A DNA stretch of 64,000 nucleotides from Solicoccozyma terricola (GCA_001600875.1 BCLD01000017.1:90625-154624); one strand, 5' to 3'. Counted from the stretch's first letter, positions 34,409 through 49,346 are shown. Numbers and translations are program-made. Notes: generated by a model not told the origin, from the sequence alone.

Positions 34409-36435
34409 ATGTCCACCGTCGTTCAACATCCAACTATACCTCCTATTGTCACACCACATGTAACGTCACCTACTGCGAAAGCTGTGGCGGTGGCCACGAC
34501 GACTAGTGGGACGTCGTTGTTGGTTAAAAGTACCGGTACAACGTCGGTTGTTAAACCGACGACGACGATCGCGACGACGACTAGTAGTAGTAGTAGTGTT
34601 AAATCAAGTGAGTTCCCCCCCGCCCTCCCCCCCCTCCTTTCTCGGTTAGGAGATATATACACATACTAAATATATCTATATTCACAGCTACTACATCTTC
34701 AAAACCAACCACCACCACCACCCCCACCACCTCGTCTACAACATCAACTCATCCGTTGACTACATCATCAACGATCATCCACACAACATCCACCTCCTCC
34801 TCCACCACCTCCTCCACATCTTCATCATCATCCGCTAGTTCTTCATCAACCGTAGGTCTATCAGATGCAAACGCCGGCTCGAAGAATTCGAGTAATCATC
34901 TTAGTACAGGGATAGTGAGTGGTGCCGCGGGGTCCCTCGGCCTTCCATCCAACGAATACTTCCCTCAACACTGATTTCAATTTCATCCCCCCACCACCAC
35001 CACCACCACCACCCAGATCGTAGCTATCGTAGGTGGTAGTATCGTCTTCCTACTCCTCATTGGTGTTTTATCAACCAGAGCAATTAGGAAAAAAAGAAGA
35101 AATACGAAAAGGAGAGCTTCGGTTTTACATGCTTGGTCTGTGGGAAGAACAACGGGGAATGGAAGGGATGATGATGATTTTTTCGGCGGTGCGGGAGCGG
35201 TGGGCGGCGTGGGCGGCGTGGGCGGCGTGGGTAGAGGTGGTCAGGTTGGACAGGTTGGTGAAAAGTCTTGGGGTATGGAAATGACACCAAGTCGGGAAAA
35301 ATTAGATGATTATTCGACGTTTCCCAATCCGGATTCGGATAATACTCTAGATTATATTTCCCCATATCCACCATCTCAACCATCTCGATCGTTTCAACCA
35401 CCGTCTTTGATTCAATCACCTTATCAAACTACTTCAAATCTTAACCATGATCAATGGATTCAACACCCGCAACCTATCGCACAATCAATAAACGGTCTCG
35501 TCGGAGTTTCTGAAAATCACGGATACTCACAAATCTCACGATCACAATATTCCCATGGTGATCTCGGTAATGAAACGTATGCTCAAGATGTTCCAACGAT
35601 TGTTACGCATCTTCCTGAGCAACAACAACAACAACAACAACAACTTGGAGATGGGTCACAACGGGTTCAAAATGGTGGTTACTTGGAACATGATTCAAAG
35701 TTGAAGGATGATATGTGGGTTGTCGTGAAGACTTCTTTTGCTCAGAGTTTAGATGACGAGTTGGGTGAGTCGTAGAATATATCTCCCCGCGGCGAGTATT
35801 GAGGGGAGAACAACCGCTAATGAAAACAAACTCCTTCCATCCCCGGACTAGTCATTCAACCAAACGATCGTCTCTACCTAGTCCAAGCATACGACGACGG
35901 CTGGTGTTTATGTCAAAACTTGGCACATCAACGTGGTTTCGTCCCTCTATACTGTCTTCAACCCGCTACAACACAAAACAACAACACGTCATCATCATCT
36001 CAACCCACCCTCGCGCTTCATCCGCCATCTCCAACGTTGCAGGATGGAGGACCAATGAGTCCTATTTCGCCGGCTCTCATGAGTCCAGGGGTCGTAGGCG
36101 AAGGTCAGAAGGAAACTTTGAGATTCTTTCAGCCTGTGATGGTCGTAAATGGTCAAAATCAGCAGGGTTCAGGTGGATCGATGTCGGTTCAAAGTCCTTC
36201 CGGTAACGCACTGCCAAGGTGAGTTCGGGAATGGCCGCCCCGCCCGGGAGAAAAAGTTTCAACACGGGACGTTTACCTGTACGGCGTGTTCTTATTTTGT
36301 GTGTTCTTCCTTTTCTCCCTCAGATCCGATACTTCAAACTCGCTCGGAGCGAAATCAGAGCGTTCGCAACGCCGATCGAGTCTCTTCGCTGACGCCAATA
36401 CCGCGAGCGCGTATCAGTCTGCGGTAGGGTCGTAA
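34409..36435 (+). CDS. Single-pass membrane protein with Ser/Thr-rich ectodomain and SH3 domain (Fus1-like)
   Basis: The 550-residue protein has the architecture of yeast Fus1. Exons: 34409-34607, 34688-34914, 35017-35764, 35852-36218, 36324-36435. An extracellular Ser/Thr-rich region of about 142 residues (probably O-mannosylated) has no clear signal peptide; the hydrophobic segment IVAIVGGSIVFLLLIGVLST followed by RAIRKKRRNTKRR would act as a type III signal-anchor. The cytoplasmic part is disordered, with a Gly-Val repeat and a short Gln run, and ends in an SH3 domain (VVVKTSFAQSLDDELVIQPND, LVQAYDDGWCLCQN, RGFVPLYCLQP) and a Ser-rich tail. Exon 3 starts exactly at the membrane segment. 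In yeast such proteins act in mating-cell fusion or polarity; that role is inferred here. A stress or wall sensor is the alternative. Confidence 0.85.
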
Positions 36436-36990
36436 GATAGTGAACCCATCTGCGGCGTCCGAGTCATGGTTGTATTTTGATCGTTAGATGTTATAGAGGG
36501 CTATTCCATGCACACCATCGGATCTTGGGAAATTAATAGGGTCTCACTTGGGGCGATCTAACAAATTTCAGCCTGACGATCTACAGTCCCCCCCTCCCCC
36601 CTTGGCATCTCACGCAGGCGTCTCTCAAGCAAGCGCAGTCAGTTTCTGACATCTGCCCTTTCTACACGTCAACGACGTCTTGTCTGCCCTACCCAACAAC
36701 AGTATGAACGCCATCAACAGGAACGGATTGTGTTTCTTCGCCACCCGCCACCCTTTCTCCACCTCGCCACCATGTTGCTTGACATTCTAGTCAAAACAAA
36801 CAGTCCCCTGCACATCCTTTCGACGATCGTTAGGGCTAGGGTATCCTTTAAAGAGGGTCGAGGCTGCCAGTCCCGGATCTCGATGCATGTATGTCAGCGA
36901 CGATCATCACATACAACTTTTTTTTTTTCTTCTTCTTTTTTTCCCCGTTTCACTATCAGCAAAATAGCAGGTTCTCACACGCTTTACTGA
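36436..36990. other. Intergenic spacer upstream of the methyltransferase gene
   Basis: A 555-nt tandem spacer. It includes a pyrimidine-rich stretch (CTTTTTTTTTTTCTTCTTCTT) near 36918-36945 shortly before the ATG, which may be a leader intron or promoter element. No gene recognised. Confidence 0.5.
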
Positions 36991-39300
36991 ATGGCAGACT
37001 TCGTTCAATATACCCCCTCAATGTCCTGCCATACGGGAGGTGAAGCTTCCTCAGCCTCAACATCATCACAGCGCGTGGACTTTCAGAGAAGGTTTCTACA
37101 ACGGAGCTGTTCAAATTTCGAACTCCGAACATCATACCAAGAAAGACCTCCTACGACTGCCCCCAGTCAGGCCCCTTCCGAACCTCCACAAACTACCAGT
37201 AGCGGACAGGCTTCACGTAGTCCACCTAATATATCCCCTCATCGGTCAAGTGGTACGAGGACGATAAACACGTCCAACGAGTGGGGTTCCCGGTCAACAG
37301 GCCGAAGCTCAGGTGTATCAGCAGCCGGGCGACAACGTCATCACAGTATATCCCTCCGAGAAGCGTTCCTGCAGGACGCCGCATCACAGGATAGAGACCA
37401 GGGCGATTTTGAATCCATACCATACTCTCCGTCGATGAGCTGGCAATATTTTCAACCGATAGTCAACTCGAGCACAAGTTTGGGGGAGAGGACGATGCAG
37501 GGGTGGGAGAGCGCGCCGTTTGCCATGCCGTGTGATGAGTTGGAGCAATTGGTGAGAAAGTGATGGTTTTTGGTTGCTGTTCGCAGTCATCACTGATCGT
37601 ATTTGGGACGGTTAACAACAGCGGTTGAATAGTCAGGTACGAAGCCCCGCTTGTTCCTAACCGCTTTTGATCACTGAAACTTGTTAAATTCACTGCACTC
37701 AGCATGAGATGCTTCGTCTGCGTAAGCTTTCCTCGTTCTCTTCACATACGTTACCATCCCCTAACCCTATCTAACCACCGCTTCTCAGTGATAGGATGTC
37801 AGTGTCCCCAATTTCCCCACCATACCCCGATGCTCACTTCCCCGATCTACACACCAGCTTCCTGCGTTGGCCCCCTTCCCGAAGTCCTACGAACAGGCTA
37901 CGGTCGGCTCGATGGCCTCCCACGACGAGTGTTAGATATCGGATCAGTAAGTCGTGGGGTTCTGTGATATAGCGCCCGCGCCCACATCCGTTTCCGGTCG
38001 ACTAATCGGAATGGATATCGTTCCGGTGGCGTCGTTTCTGCAGGGCAGTGGAATGTACGTCTTGATGCGTCCTTGTTCGAGTGCGTTTCTATATGCTGAT
38101 CGTGTGCAAAGCAAATCAGATGGGCATGTGAGATTGCAGAAGAGTTTCCAGAGTGAGTACGTGGGGTGCCGTTGTTATGATTACACGACTGACGAGGGTT
38201 ATTATTAGGGTTGAAGTCGTTGGGTATGTATTCAAGCATGTAGATGTCAGGCAAACACGCTGACACATTCATTGAATAGTATCGATCTGGTACCGATCCC
38301 ATTACCGTATTTTCAGTTCAATCTTTATCATTATCAACGGCAAGTACTGACATCGGATATTGCCTTCTTAGATATGTACCTGCGAACTGCAGGTGAGTGT
38401 GAAAATAGTGATCGCTCAACACCCATCTCACTGACAAATAGGCGATGATACGAAACAGCTTCGAAATGCAAGTCTCTGCCGTGTCTTTCTTTGCTCCCCT
38501 TGGATTTCTAGTGCATCTGAATAACCCAACTACAATTCACAGATACGACGTCAATGCAGGCTTACCATACGCGGATGAAAGTTTCGATGTCATTCACATG
38601 CGATTCGTATTCACAGGAGTGAGTTCCCCTTCCCCCCCCCCCCCCTCTACCTCCCCGCGGCGTCTCCCATCGCCACATTATCCCATCCCATCCGCCACTG
38701 AGAAAAGACACCCCGCTGCATTTTCTGCAGATATCGGATATTCAATCCCTGTTCGTTGAAATCACTCGTGTCCTTCGACCTCGTGGTGTTTTCCTCTTCT
38801 TCGATGGACCAATCCATCTTTCCTCAACCTCATCATCGTTTGAAACGTCAAATATAACCTCCTTCCAACATGCTCTCGGATGGACACTTCGATCGATGGG
38901 GTTAGGTAATGTATCTGATGGTGGTGGAATGGAAGTGGAGAGTATTGCTGGTGTTTTGGGATGGTGTGATGGATTGACGGTTGTAGAAGGAGGTGAGGTG
39001 AGGTGTCCAATTGGGGAATGGCGTGATGGTATGTTCCACCGGTCTGTCCTCGTATACTCAATAGGGCGATAGGGGGGGTAGGCTGATACGTTTACGATGG
39101 AGGGGAAAACAGACCCTCATTTGAAAATGGTTGGTCGGCTTGCATATCGGAATATCAGAGGGTTGTTGGAATCATTAGGGTGCTTGTTGAGGGTTCGAGG
39201 TGGATATACAAGGGATGAAGTTGATGGGTTGAGTGAGTGGGTGGTTATAGGGGTTAAGAGAGGATGTGGGGAAGATACGCTCGCGAGAGACGATGGATGA
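36991..39300 (+). CDS. Class I SAM-dependent methyltransferase with disordered N-terminus, built from microexons
   Basis: About 453 residues. Thirteen exons: 36991-37551, 37622-37636, 37703-37721, 37858-37946, 38044-38054, 38120-38152, 38209-38223, 38280-38306, 38372-38392, 38459-38467, 38543-38618, 38731-39028, 39113-39300. The first exon encodes a Ser/Pro/Gln-rich disordered region. The rest forms a Rossmann methyltransferase: motif I VLDIGSGSGIWACEIAEEFP, then VVGIDLVPIPLPYVP, motif II/III SFEIYDVNAGLPYADESFD, HMRFVFTG, and ITRVLRPRGVFLFFDGP. These conserved stretches only appear when eight exons of 9-33 nt are included. The 9-nt exon is followed by a GC-AG intron (GCAAGT donor). Exon 4 may instead begin at 37789, adding 23 residues. 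The domain is of the kind found in many basidiomycete and LaeA-like proteins; substrate unknown. Confidence 0.85.
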
Positions 39301-39923
39301 CCTTCGCCACGATCGCGGGGAGAATAGTTCTTTGTTGATTGCTCGCCTTGCGGAAGAGACTTAGGCTCAGGGAGATTAGAAATGCTCTCTATGCTCTCGA
39401 GATGCTGATACTTTGCCTGGAACAGTACGGGGGTGTATAGATGATATCAAGAGGAATGAGATGTATCAGAGGTGAGTGTGTGGCAACGACGGTATGGTAT
39501 TGGAGGGAAGAGAGGTTGACGCGGTGGGTACTTCTAGTTACTATGCGTTCCATGTGCGGAAAGTGGGATGATGGACGGAGGATGGAGGATGTATAGTAGA
39601 TGGACAACAGGACAGATGTTTATACCACCAGAGTGTGTATTGGTGGAACTATGGTCTCCGGTGGCCTGACCTGACGGTTGTTGACAGCGGGTGCCTGGCC
39701 GGCTGCGCTTCTAATTGCCACCCGAGTCCCGCATGACCCCCGCCCCCGCCCCCGCCCCGCCCCCTCAGCCCCGCATGGCCCACCCCGACTCCACCCGGTC
39801 GGCCGTGAGAGTCCCGCATGTCCCCGCCAGCTGGCCATCTCTTCGCCGCAAAAAGTAGTCCTTCCCCCATCTCATCCCCTCCCACTCTTCTCTCTCCCAT
39901 CCTCTTCTCTCACTCATCCCATC
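39301..39923. promoter_or_regulatory. Upstream region of ATP2
   Basis: A 623-nt tandem spacer. A CCCCCGCCCC-rich stretch (39737-39766) and a C/T-rich leader (CTTCTCTCTCCCATCCTCTTC) directly precede the ATG, consistent with a strongly expressed housekeeping promoter. No gene recognised. Confidence 0.5.
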
Positions 39924-42798
<2,875 letters not shown>

Positions 42799-43189
42799 AT
42801 GCGGAGGTGAAGGAAGTGCTTATTAAGGGAAGATTTATTTTGGACGGAGAAAAAATATCTGACAAAAGAGATAGCCGCGATTGTTCACTACTCTCATTGT
42901 CATTACTCTTTTTCGAATTAGTTTTGGAATGATGACATCGCTAAAATAATGCAAAGGGGTCTGTTGAGCCGAGACTTGGGCCCGTCTTCCTAGAGGTAGG
43001 TCGCGGGTCACTGGCTGTTACAGGGTGGTGGTGGTGGTGGTGGTGGTGGTGGTGGTCGAGGAGAGATCCGTCACGTGACCATTGTGGAGGTCAGCTTCAA
43101 CCAACCGTCGATCCCAGTCCAAATGGGATAATGGATTGGATATCATATCCCAATCTCGACATCTCCAGTCCCTTGGACAACCTTTAGTC
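42799..43189. other. Spacer with (GGT)11 microsatellite
   Basis: A 391-nt tandem spacer between ATP2 and the LysM gene. Eleven perfect GGT units lie at 43024-43056. The remainder is AT-richer ATP2 3' UTR and the next promoter. Confidence 0.55.
43024..43056 (+). repeat. (GGT)11 microsatellite
   Basis: Eleven perfect GGT units, non-coding, about 130 nt upstream of the next start codon. Confidence 0.95.
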
Positions 43190-44720
43190 ATGACCACGCG
43201 TACCTCTTCCACTCCCACCACCACCTCTCTGTGCCTCTCCTGCTCCTCAACAATCCCACCCAAACTCATCTCCACAACTTACTACACCTCATGTTGTTCC
43301 TCTCCGATCTGTGAAAGATGCCTGACTATTAATCCACGATTGAAAGAATACGTTCCGTGTTTAAGATGTGGAGATGGGGTGAGGACTGCGATGGGTAGGA
43401 GGAGAATGGGGTTGGGGTTGGGGGTGGGGGTGGGGGTTGGGAGTGATGTAGAGGCTAGAGAGTGAGTGAATAATGAAGACCCCTTCACTGTGGCGGGAGG
43501 TGCTCCTTTTGCAGTTCCCCCCGATCGCTGAATCAATCATCGATACCTTCCCCTCAGATCGATAGCTACTCAATCAGATATCCAATTCGCACTTGGTGAT
43601 GATGAATCGGATTCAGATTCCAATGATCGCCAGATGGGAATCGACCAGTCATACCAATCCGATCGTCCTCCATCTTATACTTCCAACCTTGACCGATCTC
43701 CAACTACACGATCTCGATTAGATGATCTACCTTCTTCCATAAAAAGTAGATCGAGTAGTGTTATTTCAAAGACGAAGAAGTTAGGTGTGCAGGAAGGTAC
43801 ACGTTCTGAATCTCAGATGGAGGAGGAGGAAGAAGACGATGAAGAAGAAGAATATGTGGAACCGATGAGACATATGGTTATGAAAGGAGAAACAATCCGT
43901 GGAATATCATCACGTTACGGGCTCGATGTGAGTCTACATAGTCTTTCATCTTCCCGTTCCCCCATCTCCGCATATGTGCTGATCTTCTTTCTCCCATCGA
44001 ACAATTGATACTAGCCTTACGATCTCATCAAAATCAATTCTCTCCCATTTGAAGCTCTTCAATCGAATCCACAACTTCTCCAGACTCGACGGGATATTTT
44101 ACTATCACGACCTAAACATGTGAATGGTCGGAAAGATGCGGTGATGGAAGGTGGTGGAGAGAAATGGTTTGATCAAGATGAGGAGGAACAGAGGAAAGAG
44201 GAGAAGAGGTTGAAAAGGTAGGTAGGTGTGTTTGTGTTTTCAAATTCGTGCTTGTACTCTCGGGTCCGATGATTAACGATAGGCTTTGTGCTTTAGATTT
44301 CAGTTAGTCACCAAGACTCATGACACAACAATCGCTAGAGCTTATCTAGCTGTACAAGAGATTGAAGATTCGAGTTCGTTTGCTGAGGGTAGTGGGAGTG
44401 GTGAACTTTTATTCTCCTTCCGCGACGACGAGTCAGAGAGTGGAGAAAAGATCATGATGAAGAAAGCGGGGATACCAGGAGGGGAAGCGGAGAATGGGCT
44501 TGAAAATCGAGCTGCGAATAAATTCTTCGATGATGATGATTGGGAGAATCAACAACGACGACGAGGAGGAGGAGGAGGAGGAGGAGGAGGAGGACAAGGA
44601 CCGAGCTCACCTAGATTCACAAGTGGTGGGATAAAAGAGAAGTTGACAAGGGGAGACGTAGATGGAAGGACGTTCAAGAGTGGCACCTTGGTGCATGGTG
44701 CTCCATGGCTTGAGCGGTAG
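43190..44720 (+). CDS. Intracellular protein with N-terminal Cys-rich zinc finger and a LysM domain
   Basis: 422 residues from four exons (43190-43461, 43558-43927, 44015-44217, 44297-44720). The N-terminus has paired cysteines (CLSCSSTIPP, CCSSPICERCL, YVPCLRCGDG) that look like a small treble-clef or RING-like zinc finger. After an acidic Ser-rich linker comes a LysM fold, RHMVMKGETIRGISSRYGLD plus PYDLIKINSLP, split by intron 2. There is no signal peptide, so this belongs to the intracellular LysM group rather than to secreted chitin-binding effectors. A segment FQLVTKTHDTTIARAYL resembles a helix of the cytosolic LysM proteins in other fungi. The tail is Gly/Asp-rich with an encoded poly-Gly run from GGA repeats (44564-44592). 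Function unknown; a role in endomembrane traffic or protein quality control is guesswork. Confidence 0.82.
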
Positions 44721-45115
44721 GGATGTCTGTCTGTGGTGTGTGTTGTGCTTGCGTTGTAGAGGACGACTGTATCGATAGAACCTGTTTGGGTGGCGAATCG
44801 GTGGCGCGGGTTTGTTTATGTTTCCAGCAAATGACGTTGGAGATTCCATCCGGCTGGCGACGACGACCACTGGACACCCACACACCCACCCACCCTGGCT
44901 GGACATCTGCAGAGTGGTGAGGATACGGAGCGACCTAGCAAGTCAAGCTCCTGGTCCATCATCCTTCGCCGCCACATATCGAATCTAATTCGTGACGCTG
45001 GCCGACGCTGGTGAAACGGTCCCCTTCTCATCTTCCAGACGATTCATCGCAATGCTAATCCTCGTTCCAATCTCCCTTGTTCAGATAACTCAGCCCTCGG
45101 CTACTTTACACCATC
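44721..45115. other. Intergenic spacer
   Basis: A 395-nt tandem spacer. ACCCACACACCCACCCACCC lies near 44876-44898. No gene recognised. Confidence 0.5.
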
Positions 45116-48100
45116 ATGCGGTCCGGCAAAGCACCATCTCATATACCTCTTCCACCTAAACCCACACTTCACGATGTCTTTTCATCTTCAGCTCTTGTTT
45201 CAGATCCGACTGCTTCATCTGATATAATGACTTCCGACGAAATCACCTCTCCAACGGATTCACCAATTCGTTCAACGAGTCAAGATCGTTCAGGAGATGG
45301 AACAGATGTTGATGGTCGAAGGAAGAGTCGATCATATTCATATCGAGTGGGGAAGGGTAGAAACTCCATCGCCAGTGGGAGCGGTAGGAGGATGTCAAGA
45401 AGTTCATGGGCCGATTCAATGGGAGGAACGAGGAGAGCATTGTTTTCTCCAAGTTATGGTCACGATAGAACCGAGAATGAAGGGGATGAGGTCAAACCTG
45501 CAATTCCTAGTCTAGCTGTTGGGATCAGACCAGCTTATAGTACGCCTCTACCGTTGTTGCCAATGATGGTGCTCTGCATCGTAAGTCAGCTCCGGAATGG
45601 GGTTTGGACTAACCTGCGAGAATGTGCTGATGAGGCGGCGGCGGGTTACGACAGGCTATGCTCAGTGAATTCCTATCCGCGAACACACCAACACCTTTCC
45701 TCTTAAAGATGGTTGAAGGTAAACCGCCTGCTCTCTCTCTCTCTCCCCTTTCAATTGGCATCCCACATCTGCTCAAACCCCCACGTCTCAATCACAGATT
45801 TCATCGTTCCCTCCGATCCCACATCCAACACAAACACCGAATCGTCAGTCGGCCTATGGACTGGAAATCTAGTTTCTGTCTTCTTCATCACGCAATTTTT
45901 TACGAGTTTGCTTTGGAGTAGTGTGGCGGATAAGTATGGAAGGAGAGCGGTTTTGGTCGTTAGTATGTTGGTGAGTGGTGATTATTGAAGTCGATCATGA
46001 AATGAAGCAATCACTCATCGTCGATTATGAGTGCGCAGGGAAGTGCTCTCAGTATGTTGTTAATAACGCACATACGATCATCCCCCTGCTCATTGAATAA
46101 CCTGTCGTCCGATCAATTTTTTTCAGCCGTTGTCACATTCGGTACCTCGCAGTCTGTGAGTTTCATCCCATATCGTGCAAATCACCCGTGTCTAACCGAA
46201 ACTTATTACCGTTTTTGGTTTAGCTCCCTGAAGCAATTTGTATTCGTCTAGGACAAGGGATCTTCTCCGGAGCCATCGGCGTCGTGAGTTCAACGAGGTG
46301 TTCCCGCCACTTTTGATTATTCCCTACCTAACATAGTAATGCACAGTTTCGTGGGTCCATTCGTGATATTACAGGTATGTCCAACTTGACGTAGACCGCA
46401 TCATTTGTACCAAGTATTGAGAAAATTGTCGGATGTCAGATCCTACCAATGAAGCTAGAGCATACGCTTTACTTGGATTCTCATGGGGTATGGGTGGAGG
46501 TATGTTGAGTTGTTTCGAGATAAGGCGGTACTATTCATACTGATTCGAGATCTTACTGCATGGCATCTCGTAGTAATCGGACCCGTGAGTCTCTCTGATT
46601 GCACAGCCTCCTGATATGTGCGAACTGATTGGCACCTTATCGCTGATAGATCCTAGGAGGTGTCTTTGAGAGTCCAGCAAAGAATTACCCAAATTCGGCT
46701 ATTGGACAACTTCGTGAGTATGCAATGACCTCAAACTCCGCTGTTCCACCAATTGATACTGGGTCATTTCCCTTCAGCTCTTTTCATCAGCCTTCCCTAC
46801 TTGCTTCCTTGTCTCCTAGCAGGTTCGATTCTCCTCATAGGAGCTATTCTAGCGCTCGGCCTATCATGGGACGGTGGACCAAGACGCACCCGCATAGCTC
46901 TTCCAATCGAGAAAGATAACGTAGCGGATCAAGCAGGAGCTACATCGATCCGAGATTCGTCTCCAGTTCCCAGTGGGATCGCAGCGAGTGCTAAGCGCAA
47001 GGCATCATCGATATTTGCGGGTGTAGCAGATGCTGGACAGGGCGTTGGTCAGGTGTTGACCATGCAGCAAGCCAGAATAGCGTCTGTGAGAGATCAGGAG
47101 GAACAAGAGAGGGGTAGACGGGCCAGTAGGAGCAGTATGGGAACTGCGTATGGGTGAGTGTTTTTGGAGAGGAAGGACTTGGTGTCGGCCCCTGTATCTG
47201 AACTGACCACGACGTCTCGCAGATACGGCGGCATCCGATCAAAGCGCGAATCCATGGCAGCACAGGCTCTGGCTGCGCGAAGACCTTCTTCAGCTACTAT
47301 TCGAGCCGGTCCCGGAGCTGAAGGTGGGGAAGAGGTGCAGGAGGATGAGTCGTCTCATCTCAACTTTGCACAGAAATTGCTGCTCGGTGAGTCGATATAT
47401 CGTGACTGTGCGAATCCTGGACTGACGTCTACCCCCTGTTCAGCCAACGAGGAAAATACATTCAGCATCAACGATCTGTGGGTATCGGCGGCAATCGCAC
47501 AGGAGACAGCTGTCTTCGATGAGGATGATGAAGAAACGGAAGACGATAACGAGGAAGACGAGGAATTGCAAGAAAACGAGAGTCGCGAATACACCGACTC
47601 CGTCTCGAGAGAGACCCCTTCCCATTTCGGACGTCGCTCATCTCGCATGTCTCCATCAGTCCACGAAGAGCGCTCGCCCTTGCAAGATCATTTATCCGTG
47701 CCGCCACCGAGCGGTTCGCGAGCGAGGCTGGCAGGTGTCGATGGCTCTTTTAGTGCTGCACCGACTTCGTCTGGTCACAGGACCTTGTCCACTGCCCGTC
47801 TGTCCGGCAATTACGGACCTCGCCGCTTCAGCACAGCTTCACATTCTGGCATGCCAGCAATCTTTGCCAACACAGGACTACAAACACCTCCTGCTATTGC
47901 CTCAGCATACGAGCAGGAGCCTTTATATTCTGGAGCATCATCACCCGGAGGACATGGCCTTTCCGTTCCACCTGTCACTGAGCATACAGTCCTCTCCCCA
48001 GGTGGTCTCAGTGCGATACAGGAACAGATACCAACGCTGGCCAAATTGGGCGACACTCCGGACATCAAGCAGGAAGAGAAGCCACATCCCACTGGTTGGC

Positions 48101-49346
48101 GGACGTTGCCATTGTTGATCATTTTGCAGGTGAGTGCATCGCAATGTTGACCGGTGCCGATACAGGCTGACGGAGTGTTGTTTCAGTACGGCTTGTTGGC
48201 TCTACATGACACCGTGCACGGTCAGATCTTCTTATCCTTCCTCGTCTCGTGAGTGCCAACATTCAGCGCGCGCTTCACCCATCGCTACAGCGGACTGACA
48301 TGTTAGCCGTTTTCTGCAGAACCTACAAGACTGGAGGGATGGGGCTCTTCCCGAGCAGCTTCTCTCTGCTCATCGCACTCATGTGCTTGTTCCAACTATA
48401 CTACCAGGTGCGAGAGATTCCACTAGAGGCATGTCCTGTCGTTGACTCGTGCCTGTACCTCCCAGTTCTACCTTTACCCACATCTCGGTCCTCCTCGGGG
48501 CCGGCTTAACCACCTGCAAATGTTCCGCCTAGGTTCGATGCTTTTCATACCCGCATACCTCACTCTGCCCCTTCTTCGAATATTCACTTCGGAAGGCAAA
48601 CATGGAGGAGGTTTCGTCATGTTTCGTCAGTCCACAATCCCTTGCCATTATCTTCATGTCATGCTCATCGAATGTCTTTCCGTTTCTAGTCTTGACAGTT
48701 AATATGTGCGATCGGGAATTTTCTTTGTCAGAGTGTATTGAGCTAATTCAGTGCTTGAACAGGGCGTGTCGATATTGTGGAGGTGTCTTTGCTTAGTGAG
48801 TATCCGCCTTGCGGACGTAGACGTACACCTTGAGCGTCATGCTCACGAGATTTCCGACGGCAACAGCACGTCCGTGATGGTTCTGATTGTGAGTTCTTAC
48901 GAGTTCGGCTCCGCAGGTATTCGTCACTGACAAGGCTGGTCCTCGTAGAATGCAAGTGAGTAGCACGGTGGCGACCACAGATGATCAAATCCTGAGTTTT
49001 GCAACTCCCAATGTTCCCCAGTGTCGCCGCCACCAGTGGTTGGCTTGGCAAATGGTCTTGCTCAGAGTCTGGTGTCATTGGGCCGTTTCGTTGGTCCGGT
49101 CATTGGCGGTGGTGTGAGTTGCATGCATGACGACCTGCGCGGCGTGTCGGTGACCTCCTGATCCAACTCTAAACAGCTCTGGAGTGCAGCTATCAAAGGC
49201 AATCCCGACGGATACTTCTTCCCTTTCTACGCGTGAGTTGTCGCCGCTTGGTTTCCCTTTTCATCGCCTGACAAAAGCCGGATTTTGCGTGAAGTGTCGC
49301 TGGGATGTGCGGGGCTCAGGTTCTTCTCTCATATCTCATCCGATGA
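45116..49346 (+). CDS. Major facilitator superfamily transporter with long central loop
   Basis: About 945 residues. Exons run 45116-45580, 45655-45718, 45798-45970, 46039-46051, 46127-46155, 46224-46283, 46346-46373, 46440-46499, 46574-46584, 46650-46713, 46778-47153, 47223-47386, 47444-48129, 48187-48248, 48320-48407, 48466-48625, 48690-48795, 48867-48888, 48949-48955, 49022-49113, 49177-49232, 49295-49346. A disordered N-terminus precedes TM1 (LPLLPMMVLCIAMLSEFL). MFS signatures follow: SSVADKYGRRAVLV (loop 2-3), IRLGQGIFSGAIGV, and GFSWGMGGVIGPILGGVF. Some 400 hydrophilic residues separate TM6 and TM7; the second half has LANGLAQSLVSLGRFVGPVIGG. This layout resembles yeast YCR023C and plant ZIFL carriers;  substrate unknown. 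Exons of 7, 11, 13 and 22 nt are needed. The part 48690-48795 reads through 60-odd uncertain bases and may hide another short intron. Confidence 0.85.

Noticed and set aside
38093..38356. Possible frameshift in the methyltransferase between the Gly-rich motif and DVNAG
   Set aside because: All apparent shifts disappear when the 15-, 21- and 9-nt exons are used, so no sequencing error is needed.
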